Source: Gp6-AA40 sp050742535 (GTDB taxonomy: Bacteria; Acidobacteriota; Vicinamibacteria; Vicinamibacterales; UBA2999). From it: DNA of 6,960 nt. The notes under the pieces are model-generated. The model saw nothing but the letters and a program-made list of their open reading frames with translations, had not been told where the DNA came from and made no database searches. The stretch spans positions 1-6,960 of the forward strand of contig JBOGIQ010000325.1 in the NCBI GenBank assembly GCA_050742535.1. The letters run 5' to 3'. The translations under genes and the position numbers were made by a program. This document shows positions 1 to 5,380 of this stretch, in pieces (position 1 is the stretch's first letter; every line of letters starts with the position of its first letter).

Positions 1-669
1 CGCACGGCGCCAGCGCCGGTGGCCGCGGCTCCGCGGAATCCGCCCGCGCCAGTGGCGCAGGCTCCGACGCAGCGTCAGACCCCGGCCAGCGCGACGCCGG
101 CTCCGTCCGCGACGGTGGCCGCACTGCCATCGCCGCGTGTGTCCGAACAGCCACGCGTGACTGAACAGCCGCCCACTGCTGCCGCTCCACCGCCGGCGCC
201 TGCTCCACAAGTGAACCCGCCGGTCAGCGCTCCTCTTTCGGCCCGACCTGCGGCGGCGTCAGTCGAACGGCCGCCGCTGACGCCTCCCGCTGCGTCGCAG
301 CCATCGTTTCAGGATGTGCTGACGAGAGACGCGTCCCGCTGGCTCGACGCTTACTACCGGCAGGATCGCGCGACGATGGCGTCGATCTCGCCGCAAGCGA
401 ACGTATCGGACAACCGGGCCGAGAAAGAGCGCATGCCGCGGGGATTGACCGGTGTGCGCCGCTCGCTGGACGAGGTGAGATTCCAGGCCGTCGGTACCGA
501 AGTGATGTTTACGGCACGCATGACCGAACGCATGGACAATGCTGCCGCCGGACAGATGGCTCAGGCGGTCTCGTTCGTGTCGCAGATGTGGACGCAGCGA
601 AACGGCAGCTGGCAGCTGATGGACGTCCGCATCATGAGCGCGTCCGCGATAGCGCGATCCCTGCGCTGA
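1..669 (+). CDS. Pro/Ala-rich protein with C-terminal NTF2/SnoaL-like domain (5' partial)
   Basis: The reading frame is open from base 1 and ends at TGA 667-669. A GTG at 19 could serve as a start, but the same Ala/Pro-rich composition continues upstream of it, so the gene probably begins outside the window. Counting from that GTG, residues 1 to about 95 are low complexity, dominated by Pro and Ala, with a small internal repeat (SEQPRV/TEQPPT). This looks like a flexible linker or periplasmic spacer. Residues ~97-216 form a compact alpha+beta segment: a helix around DVLTRDASRWLDAYYRQDRATM, then strands ending in WTQRNGSWQLMDVRI. That pattern is typical of the NTF2/SnoaL-like fold, used as a small-ligand or protein-interaction module. 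No catalytic residues can be named. In related bacteria such tails occur on kinases, zinc-ribbon proteins and envelope proteins, so the missing N-terminus decides the function. The gene converges on the protease gene, with 30 nt between stops. Confidence 0.75.
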   Translation, partial: RTAPAPVAAAPRNPPAPVAQAPTQRQTPASATPAPSATVAALPSPRVSEQPRVTEQPPTAAAPPPAPAPQVNPPVSAPLSARPAAASVERPPLTPPAASQPSFQDVLTRDASRWLDAYYRQDRATMASISPQANVSDNRAEKERMPRGLTGVRRSLDEVRFQAVGTEVMFTARMTERMDNAAAGQMAQAVSFVSQMWTQRNGSWQLMDVRIMSASAIARSLR

Positions 670-699
670 CAAGCCGGCGAAACGTTGTGTTCTTCGTCG

Positions 700-1479
700 C
701 TAGCTGCAGGCCGGCGCGGGCTGGAAGCTCTGAAAGGCGATGCGCGCCGCCGCGCGATCGAAGCTCGTCATCTCTGACCCGATCTTCGGATTCATAATCG
801 ACGCCCGCGACTGCACGTGGTGGTAGCCGAGCGCATGACCGAGCTCGTGCATCCGGAGCAGATGGCGCGTGTCGCTCGTGCGATCGAACTCACTGTCGAG
901 GATGATCGACCCGGCACGGATTGTCGATCCGCGCGTTGACCTCCCGCCGAATCCGATCGTGGCCAGCTGATCGCGCACGCCGTTGTACCTCGCCACCACG
1001 ATCTGTCCCGGCCGCATCACGTTCACAACCTCGCCAGCAGCAACCGTCTCCTGGCGCACCGCGGCAAACCCCGGGAAGGCGTTGTCGGTCAGCACCGCAA
1101 GGGCTGCCGTCAGATCGGCGACGAGCTGCCCCGCCTCCGCCTCGGTCAGCCGCTCGGACGTCGCGCGGTACTGCGTGCCCTGCGACTTTTCATACTGCAT
1201 CACCGGCATGAGCACGACGAGCTCCGGCACGCGATCCCAGCGCAGGGCCGCGTCGTGGCTGCCGCGCAGCATTTCGTCCAGCGCATATCGATCGTACCGA
1301 TGATCGTCGTAGAGGCCGACCTTCAGGTCGGCCTTTCCGTCCGCGCTGCGCAGCGCCTGCGCATCGGAGTCAGCGGATGGCGCGGTCGCCTCGCAGCGTG
1401 CAGGCGAAGCGGCATTCGCCGCGGCGCCACAGAATGTCAGAAATGCGATGGCGAGGAGAGTCGGTCGACACGCGTACAC
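700..1479 (-). CDS. Secreted metzincin-type (matrixin-like) zinc metalloprotease
   Basis: This 259-residue protein has a classic Sec signal peptide: Arg at 5, a hydrophobic core at ~7-20, and ANA-A giving likely cleavage after residue 23. It should therefore act outside the cytoplasm. Near the C-terminus is the full metzincin zinc site HExxHxxGxxH (residues 211-221: His211, Glu212, His215, Gly218, His221). Eight residues later comes a Met-turn-like SIMNP (Met229). This is the arrangement of matrixin/M10- and M12-like peptidases, with three His zinc ligands and a catalytic Glu. Residues ~60-200 show no motif I recognise beyond a domain preceding the helix. The start is GTG at 1477-1479; there is no in-frame ATG upstream before a stop at 1537-1539, and no clear Shine-Dalgarno site. 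Residues ~49-57 (KADLKVGLY) are encoded by a perfect palindrome described separately. The substrate is unknown. The protease class is secure; the exact family is less so. Confidence 0.85.
   Translation of the reverse strand: MYACRPTLLAIAFLTFCGAAANAASPARCEATAPSADSDAQALRSADGKADLKVGLYDDHRYDRYALDEMLRGSHDAALRWDRVPELVVLMPVMQYEKSQGTQYRATSERLTEAEAGQLVADLTAALAVLTDNAFPGFAAVRQETVAAGEVVNVMRPGQIVVARYNGVRDQLATIGFGGRSTRGSTIRAGSIILDSEFDRTSDTRHLLRMHELGHALGYHHVQSRASIMNPKIGSEMTSFDRAAARIAFQSFQPAPACS
1309..1334 (-). repeat. GTAG-headed CCTTCAGG palindrome inside the protease gene (copy 1)
   Basis: On the plus strand, GTAG (1309-1312) is followed by a perfect inverted repeat with 10-nt arms 1313-1322 and 1325-1334 around a TC centre. 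It resembles the element at 6802-6824, which has the same GTAG head (on the minus strand) and the same CCT-TC-AGG core. The palindrome lies within the coding sequence of the protease and encodes ADLKVGLY in frame, just after the signal peptide and a short linker. Similar palindromes are, from memory, common dispersed repeats in Acidobacteriota genomes; copy number cannot be checked here. Confidence 0.6.
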
Positions 1480-1676
1480 AACGCGCGCGACTGCAAGGTT
1501 GGGTACGGCACAGAGTGCGTGCGGACGCGCGGCCTTTCATGTGAAATTTTGATCGGCCGTTACAGCTTCGCCATTGCGATCACGAACACGAAGGCCACGA
1601 AGAGATCGAAGGACACGACGGTTTGTTCGGTAAATGTCTGAATCAGTCGCGACAACCGGCGCTCTTCGTGCCCGTG
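1480..1676. other. Non-coding spacer between protease and HD-GYP genes
   Basis: This stretch of about 200 bases holds no convincing gene. It contains a degenerate 9-nt repeat (1581-1622) and a small palindrome, TTTCA-TG-TGAAA, at 1535-1546. The palindrome is nested between CGGCC (1530-1534) and GGCCG (1555-1559), and this nested structure lies 50-80 nt upstream of the protease start. It could be an operator or part of the protease leader. I see no good -10/-35 pair for the protease. Confidence 0.5.
1581..1622. repeat. Degenerate 9-nt CACGAAGGN tandem repeat
   Basis: Imperfect units run head to tail: CACGAA, CACGAAGGC, CACGAAGAG, ATCGAAGGA, CACGACGGT. On the minus strand this reads as TTCGTG-type repeats. 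Short CACGAAG/TTCGTG tandems of this style occur, from memory, in intergenic regions of many environmental bacteria. The periodicity of 9 keeps a codon frame and creates an apparent hydrophobic peptide (FVAFVFV) on the minus strand, which is better explained by the repeat than by a gene. Confidence 0.55.
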
Positions 1677-2711
1677 CTATTCGAAGAGCGCGGCGTCGTG
1701 AATCGACGCGGCTTGAAGCGTTTCGGGCCGCTGCAGCACGCCGCCGCGGCACAACGTCGTGAACTCGCGAACGAGATCCAGACGGCGCCACCCGCGATCG
1801 GCTTCGCGCTCGAGCGTCGCACAGGCATCGGCAGGAGTCATCGCCGGCCGGTACGGACGATCCGTCGTCAGGGCGTCATACACGTCGACGACACCCATGA
1901 TCTGCGCCAGCAGAGGGATCTCGTCGCCGCCGAGTCCATCGGGATAACCGCTGCCGTCCGCGCGTTCGTGATGGCAGCGCACGATCGGACGGACCATCCG
2001 CAGCAGCCGAAGATTCCCGCAGAGCCGATCGCCGATGGTCGTGTGCCGCTTCACGACCTCGAACTCGTCCTCGGTCAGCGGCCCGGCCTTCTGCAGGACG
2101 GAGTCGGGAATCGCCACCTTGCCGATGTCGTGCAGGTACCCTCCGCGCCTCAACGCGCCGACTTCGTCGGCCGTCAGGCCCAGGTGCATGCCGAGCGTGG
2201 CCGCGTACGCGGCCATCCGCTCGCAGTGGCCGCCGGTGTACTTGTCGCGCGCTTCAACCGTCAGGGCCAGGCTCAGGATGATCGACTCCGCGGAGTCCAA
2301 TTCGTCGGTGAACCGCTTCAACCGCATGAGCGACCGGACGCGCGCCCGCAGCTCGGAGGTGTTGACCGGCTTGGTGAGGAAGTCGTCCGCCCCGGCGTCG
2401 ATCCCGGCCAGCCGCTCGGCGCGGCCGTCGAAGCCCGTGAGCAGCATGACCGGAATGAGCCGCGTCGCCGGATTCTCTTTCAGCCGGCGGCACAGCTCGA
2501 TGCCGTTCAGCGACGGCATGTTGATATCGGTCAGCACGAGGTCTGGCGACTCGCTCTCGACGAGCGCCATTGCCACTTCACCGTCGGATGCCGGCAGCAC
2601 GTCGTACCCGTCGGAGCCGAGCGTCTCGCACAGCGTCTCGAGAAGGGGCGGCATGTCGTCGGCGACGACGATCTTCCCGCCGCCGCGTTTTCCGGACTGA
2701 TCCTGGGGCAT
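1677..2711 (-). CDS. REC-HD-GYP response regulator, cyclic-di-GMP phosphodiesterase
   Basis: This 344-residue two-domain protein starts with a receiver domain (~13-130). It has acidic residues D18/D19, phospho-acceptor D62 in LVLTDINMP, T92 and K114 of the KP pair. A linker helix (~130-150) leads to an HD-GYP domain (~150-320). Key residues present are H162 (TGGHCER), H194-D195 of HDIGK, H223, H247-H248 of HHE, the GYP loop at 255-257 (GSGYPDGL) and D276 in VVDVYDAL. All expected metal-ligand signatures are visible, so it should hydrolyse c-di-GMP, with activity gated by phosphorylation. No partner histidine kinase lies in the window. The start is ATG 2709-2711; no Shine-Dalgarno site precedes it, and a perfect TATAAT lies 14 nt upstream, implying a leader of about 8 nt. 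It lies 50 nt downstream of the sigma-54 activator gene on the same strand and may be read from both promoters. The last ~40 residues match nothing I know. Confidence 0.93.
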   Translation of the reverse strand: MPQDQSGKRGGGKIVVADDMPPLLETLCETLGSDGYDVLPASDGEVAMALVESESPDLVLTDINMPSLNGIELCRRLKENPATRLIPVMLLTGFDGRAERLAGIDAGADDFLTKPVNTSELRARVRSLMRLKRFTDELDSAESIILSLALTVEARDKYTGGHCERMAAYAATLGMHLGLTADEVGALRRGGYLHDIGKVAIPDSVLQKAGPLTEDEFEVVKRHTTIGDRLCGNLRLLRMVRPIVRCHHERADGSGYPDGLGGDEIPLLAQIMGVVDVYDALTTDRPYRPAMTPADACATLEREADRGWRRLDLVREFTTLCRGGVLQRPETLQAASIHDAALFE

Positions 2712-2725
2712 TTACGACAGGCGCG

Positions 2726-2731
2726 ATTATA
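2726..2731 (-). promoter_or_regulatory. Perfect TATAAT -10 box for the HD-GYP gene
   Basis: On the minus strand TATAAT ends 14 nt before the ATG at 2711, which puts a start site near 2719. This is an AT-rich island in otherwise GC-rich sequence, in a 50-nt gap between genes. No TTGACA-like -35 box is found at 16-18 nt spacing; that position is taken by a palindrome (2747-2760). The gene also lacks a Shine-Dalgarno site, which fits a very short leader. Confidence 0.5.
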
Positions 2732-2746
2732 GCTGGGCGGATCGTG

Positions 2747-2760
2747 AGGAGGTACCTCCT
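2747..2760. promoter_or_regulatory. Perfect 14-nt palindrome AGGAGGTACCTCCT, possible operator
   Basis: AGGAGGT-ACCTCCT is a perfect palindrome starting 2 nt after the stop codon of the sigma-54 activator gene. Relative to the predicted start near 2719 it covers about -28 to -41, the -35 region of the HD-GYP promoter. A protein bound there would repress, or replace the missing -35 contact. Although it contains AGGAGG on both strands, no start codon follows at a suitable distance on either, so it is not a ribosome binding site. Confidence 0.4.
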
Positions 2761-2761
2761 T

Positions 2762-3910
2762 CTACGACGCCGTCGCGTACTTCGTGTCTGTCCGGCGCGA
2801 CTTGCCGGTCGCGTCGCCGCTCCGATACGGCCCCACCGGCAGGTTGCAATTCTGCTGATAGAGAAACGCGTGAAAGCGCTTGTAGTCCGTGGACGGCAGA
2901 TTGAACAACCGTACCAGCGCGCGATAGCTGCCGCGCGTTTCCTGCAGGCCGCGATCGATCAGCGCCGCCAGTTCCGCACGCGTCACCTCGTGCGCCCGGA
3001 ACGGCTTCTGCACGACTTCCCAGAAATCGCCCCCGGCCATGAGCTTGTCCCACAGATGCTGAGCGATGCCCTGTGCGTGCGGTTCGGGCGCGGCAACGAC
3101 GTGACCGGGCCCCGGCACGGCGATGGTCACCCGCTCGCCGGCGTGAATCTCCGCCGGCAGATCGGCGGGCGCGATCGGACGGTTGGAGTCGCGAAGCGCA
3201 ATTCGCTCGGTGACGTTCCGCAACTCGCGCACGTTGCCCGGCCACTGATACGAGAGGATCAGGTGCTCGGCGTCAGTGGTGAGGTCGGGTGGCGGCAGCC
3301 GGTGCGCTTCACTTGCCTTGCGGAGGAAATGCCGGAACAGCAGCACCACGTCGCGCCCCCGTTCGCGCAGCGGCGGGATGCGGATGTGAATCACGTTCAA
3401 TCGATAGTACAGATCCTCGCGGAACTCGCCGGCGGCAATCTGGTCGCGCAGGTCGCGATTGGTCGCGGTGATGAGCCGCACGTCCGCGCGGCCCCCGGTA
3501 CCGTCCGCACCGACGGTCTGAATCTCCCCCGTTTCGGCAAAACGCAACAGCGTCGCCTGCATGCTCAGGCTCATCTCGCCGAGCTCGTCCAGAAACAGCG
3601 TGCCGCGGTCAGCCTGGCGAATCAGGCCCACCTTGTCGCGATATGCGCCCGTAAAGCTGCCGCGCGCGTGTCCGAAGAGCTCCGAGGCGAGCAGCGTCTC
3701 GGGAATGCCGCTGCAGTTGACCGCCATGAACGGCTGCCGGCTGCGCGCGCTCTGGTTGTGAATCAGTCGCGCGACGACTTCCTTGCCGACGCCCGTTTCA
3801 CCGGTAATCAACACCTTCGCGTGGGTGCGCGCCGCGCTCTGAATGTCAGCGCGCAGCGCATCGATGACCGGACTCTCTCCGAGCAGTACTGGCTGTTCCG
3901 TGAACGACAT
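2762..3910 (-). CDS. Sigma-54-dependent AAA+ transcriptional activator without receiver domain
   Basis: This 382-residue activator contacts sigma-54 RNA polymerase and uses ATP hydrolysis to open promoters. The AAA+ domain fills ~8-240. It has Walker A GETGVGKE (37-44), the sigma-54 contact loop GSFTGA (84-89; the usual form is GAFTGA), Walker B TLFLDE (104-109), sensor I around TATNRD (148-153), the arginine-finger region REDLYYRLN (164-172) and sensor II WPGNVRELRN (223-232). There is no N-terminal REC, GAF or PAS domain, so it is PspF-like in layout and must be controlled by a partner protein, by ligand binding to the AAA+ domain or by abundance. The C-terminal part is unusual. A segment at ~327-355 (GSYRALVRLFNLP...DYKRF...FL) looks like a divergent Fis-like helix-turn-helix, followed by a basic tail. 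The start is ATG 3908-3910, with GAGGGG (3919-3924) at 8-nt spacing. The gene lies 162 nt downstream of the cyclase gene. Confidence 0.93.
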   Translation of the reverse strand: MSFTEQPVLLGESPVIDALRADIQSAARTHAKVLITGETGVGKEVVARLIHNQSARSRQPFMAVNCSGIPETLLASELFGHARGSFTGAYRDKVGLIRQADRGTLFLDELGEMSLSMQATLLRFAETGEIQTVGADGTGGRADVRLITATNRDLRDQIAAGEFREDLYYRLNVIHIRIPPLRERGRDVVLLFRHFLRKASEAHRLPPPDLTTDAEHLILSYQWPGNVRELRNVTERIALRDSNRPIAPADLPAEIHAGERVTIAVPGPGHVVAAPEPHAQGIAQHLWDKLMAGGDFWEVVQKPFRAHEVTRAELAALIDRGLQETRGSYRALVRLFNLPSTDYKRFHAFLYQQNCNLPVGPYRSGDATGKSRRTDTKYATAS

Positions 3911-3918
3911 GCCTCAGA

Positions 3919-3924
3919 CCCCTC
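3919..3924 (-). promoter_or_regulatory. Ribosome binding site GAGGGG of the sigma-54 activator
   Basis: On the minus strand GAGGGG lies 8 nt before the ATG at 3910. It is one of the few clear Shine-Dalgarno sites in the window and supports this start. Confidence 0.6.
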
Positions 3925-3951
3925 AGTTGTTCTCTCTGGGAAGCCGTTCAG

Positions 3952-3967
3952 AGCAAGAACACCACCA
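3952..3967 (-). promoter_or_regulatory. Candidate sigma-54 (-24/-12) promoter of the activator gene
   Basis: The minus strand reads TGGTGGTGTTCTTGCT. It has TGG at the -24 element (GG at 3965-3966), TTGCT at the -12 element (GC at 3953-3954) and exact GG-N10-GC spacing. The consensus is TGGCACG-N4-TTGCW; the CACG part is not matched. Transcription would begin near 3942, giving a leader of about 30 nt that includes the ribosome binding site. If real, the activator gene is itself sigma-54 dependent and probably autoregulated. Confidence 0.4.
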
Positions 3968-4015
3968 GACATGCGGTGGAGCGGCGGGTCCGGGGTAAGC
4001 CGTTGTCAGCAAAGG

Positions 4016-4032
4016 GCTGCGCGGTTCGCAGC
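4016..4032. other. Small hairpin in the spacer after the cyclase gene
   Basis: GCTGCG (4016-4021) and CGCAGC (4027-4032) can pair as a 6-bp stem with a 5-nt loop. It lies about 40 nt past the cyclase stop on the minus strand and is followed by only three T residues, so it is a poor terminator. It may slow read-through into the activator gene or be incidental. Confidence 0.2.
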
Positions 4033-4055
4033 ACGGCATGCGACAGCCGCGCGGG

Positions 4056-4072
4056 CCTCAGAAATTCTGGGG
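4056..4072. promoter_or_regulatory. Inverted repeat, possible activator-binding site (copy 1)
   Basis: CCTCAGAAATTCTGGGG holds a perfect CAGAA-A-TTCTG core (4059-4069) extended by CC/GG after one mismatched pair. It directly abuts the cyclase stop codon. It lies about 115-130 nt upstream of the start predicted from the sigma-54 element at 3952-3967, a normal distance for an enhancer site. Its half-sites match those of the inverted repeat at 5288-5303. Confidence 0.4.
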
Positions 4073-5224
4073 CTACCGTGGCTTTCGCGGGTTCCCTAAG
4101 CGATCGTCCTCGGAGGGTGGCTTCCACTCGACGAGGCGGTTCTTGCCGGATTGCTTCGCCTCGTACAGGGCCTGGTCGGCATGAGCGATCAACTCGCGCG
4201 CCGACGCGCCGCGCGACACCGCCATGCCGATGCTGGCGGTGACGCGCAAATCCGCGAGCTCGCTTTCGGTCGGCCGGAAGGTCTCGATCCGCTGACGAAT
4301 ACGCTCGGCGACGGGAATGGAATTCTCGGGACCGCTGCCCGGCATGACGATCGCGAACTCCTCGCCGCCAAAACGCGTGCACAGGTCGAACTTGCGCACC
4401 GAGCGCTTGAGGATGTCGCCGACGCCACGGATCACCAGGTCTCCGGCGAGATGGCCGTAGCGATCGTTGATGCCCTTGAAATTGTCGATGTCGATCATCA
4501 GCAGCGCGACCGTCGTGTTGTGCCGGCGCGCGCGATCCAGTTCTTCCTCGAGCCGCTCGTGGAAGTAGCGCCGGTTGAACAGGCCGCTGACCGGGTCCAT
4601 GATGGCCGCCTGGGCAAAATCCTCGGCGTCGCGCCGTGCCCGTTCGCGTGAGAGCGCCAGTGCGACCGGCGCCGTGAGCGCGCGCAGCGCCGCGAGGTCC
4701 TCACGCGTGAACGGCTGATCGTCCAGGCGGTCGGCCACGCAGACGACAGCCAGCACTTCCCCACCTGCACTAATCGGCACAGCGATGAACGAATTCGTGC
4801 GATACCTCGGCCGACGCCGCAATCCCGGCACAGCGGTGATGTCCTGCACCAGCATCGGCGTCCCGCTCGCATGCACCGATCCGATCACGCCGGTTCCGGA
4901 GGTGATGCGAAGCATCTTCACCATGTCCAGCGGATAGCCGTGGGTTGCCGCGATGGACAGTTCATTCTGGCCAGCCGGAACGGCACACACCACGAACCGG
5001 CTGCGCACGCAGCGGGCGACATGGCGCACGGTCAGCGCGGAGACGTTGCGCAATCCTGCAACCCGCCCGAGCACTTGCGTCAGGCGGCGTGTGGCAATGG
5101 CCAGACGGCGGGCGGACTCGTCGCCCGAGGACGGATTCGGGCGGGATAAGTCCTCTCCCCCGCCGACATTCCTCCGGGGAACCCAGTCGTTCGGGCGCGA
5201 ATCGCCCGAGTCGTGAGAATTCAC
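4073..5224 (-). CDS. GAF-GGDEF diguanylate cyclase
   Basis: This 383-residue cytoplasmic enzyme makes c-di-GMP from two GTP. Residues 1 to about 40 are polar and disordered-looking. A GAF sensor domain spans ~45-195 (SGTGVIGSV at ~109-117, FIAVPISAGGEVLAVVCVAD at ~146-165), followed by a linker helix and the GGDEF domain (~205-365). The GGDEF domain has DPVSGLFNRRYF (210-221), DIDNFKGINDRYGH (245-258), the active site GGEEF (286-290) and an inhibitory I-site RKFD (277-280) exactly five residues before it. Both catalysis and product feedback inhibition should be intact. It has no membrane segments, so the signal is likely a cytoplasmic ligand, gas or partner. The start is GTG 5222-5224 with no clear Shine-Dalgarno site; the true start could lie a little downstream because the N-terminus is poorly constrained. 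A good sigma-54 promoter candidate lies about 50 nt upstream. It is divergent from the exosortase gene. Confidence 0.94.
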   Translation of the reverse strand: MNSHDSGDSRPNDWVPRRNVGGGEDLSRPNPSSGDESARRLAIATRRLTQVLGRVAGLRNVSALTVRHVARCVRSRFVVCAVPAGQNELSIAATHGYPLDMVKMLRITSGTGVIGSVHASGTPMLVQDITAVPGLRRRPRYRTNSFIAVPISAGGEVLAVVCVADRLDDQPFTREDLAALRALTAPVALALSRERARRDAEDFAQAAIMDPVSGLFNRRYFHERLEEELDRARRHNTTVALLMIDIDNFKGINDRYGHLAGDLVIRGVGDILKRSVRKFDLCTRFGGEEFAIVMPGSGPENSIPVAERIRQRIETFRPTESELADLRVTASIGMAVSRGASARELIAHADQALYEAKQSGKNRLVEWKPPSEDDRLGNPRKPR

Positions 5225-5274
5225 GATGAGATCGCTCGATTGCCGGACATCGAATCTGTAACTGCAGATGAGGC

Positions 5275-5290
5275 GGCAACAAATGTGCCT
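5275..5290 (-). promoter_or_regulatory. Candidate sigma-54 (-24/-12) promoter of the cyclase gene
   Basis: The minus strand reads AGGCACATTTGTTGCC. GGCAC matches the -24 element, TTGC matches the -12 element, and the GG (5288-5289) to GC (5276-5277) spacing is exactly 10 nt. Mismatches to TGGCACG-N4-TTGCW are the first T, the G after CAC and the final W. The predicted start is near 5264, leaving a leader of about 40 nt before the GTG. This is the best promoter match in the window. Confidence 0.6.
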
Positions 5291-5303
5291 CGGAACTCCG
5301 AGG
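5288..5303. promoter_or_regulatory. Perfect inverted repeat, possible activator-binding site (copy 2)
   Basis: CCTCGGA-AC-TCCGAGG is a perfect 7-bp inverted repeat in the divergent spacer. It overlaps the GG of the cyclase -24 element and lies about 70-85 nt upstream of the start predicted for the exosortase. It could therefore activate one gene and restrain the other. The half-site CCTCGGA differs by one base from CCTCAGA in the repeat at 4056-4072. Confidence 0.45.
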
Positions 5304-5346
5304 AAACGGGCTGGTCGTCAACTACTTGTCAGCGAGGCAGCCAAAG

Positions 5347-5366
5347 CGGAAGATGGCTTGCTTCCG
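5347..5366 (+). promoter_or_regulatory. Inverted repeat overlapping a weak sigma-54-like element before the exosortase
   Basis: CGGAAG (5347-5352) and CTTCCG (5361-5366) form an inverted repeat with 8-nt spacing. The same bases also fit GG-N10-GC with a TTGCT -12 box (GG 5348-5349, GC 5360-5361), pointing at the exosortase. The -24 part is poor, and the predicted start near 5373 leaves only about 8 nt before the ATG at 5381. It may be a promoter, an operator or a hairpin near the start codon; these readings compete. Confidence 0.3.
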
Positions 5367-5380
5367 TGCATCAGCGAGAC

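Noticed and set aside
259..672. Minus-strand frame (137 codons) opposite the NTF2-like gene
   Set aside because: The product is Arg/His-rich with no motif; the plus-strand frame shows a coherent domain and a normal end.
1490..1515. TTGCA as a sigma-54 -12 box upstream of the protease
   Set aside because: At the required spacing the -24 position reads GT instead of GG and the rest of the element does not match.
1560..1676. Minus-strand small frame ending in a hydrophobic run (FVAFVFVIAMAKL)
   Set aside because: It follows the HD-GYP stop in the same frame and has no ATG start or ribosome binding site. The hydrophobic run comes from the 9-nt TTCGTG-type repeat.
1623..2732. Long plus-strand open frame (369 codons) across the HD-GYP gene
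   Set aside because: It is antisense to a gene with full REC and HD-GYP motifs. Its product is Arg/Gln/His-rich with no domain pattern, a common by-product of GC-rich codon use.
2747..2760. AGGAGG as a strong Shine-Dalgarno site
   Set aside because: No ATG, GTG or TTG follows at a workable distance on either strand; the sequence is better viewed as a palindrome.
2570..4099. Long plus-strand open frame (509 codons) across the sigma-54 activator
   Set aside because: It runs antisense through two genes and a spacer, has no recognisable domain and ignores the clear Walker and sensor motifs on the other strand.
5213..5380. N-terminal extension of the exosortase back to GTG 5213
   Set aside because: It would add 56 polar residues unlike the family and overlap both the cyclase start and the best promoter candidate.
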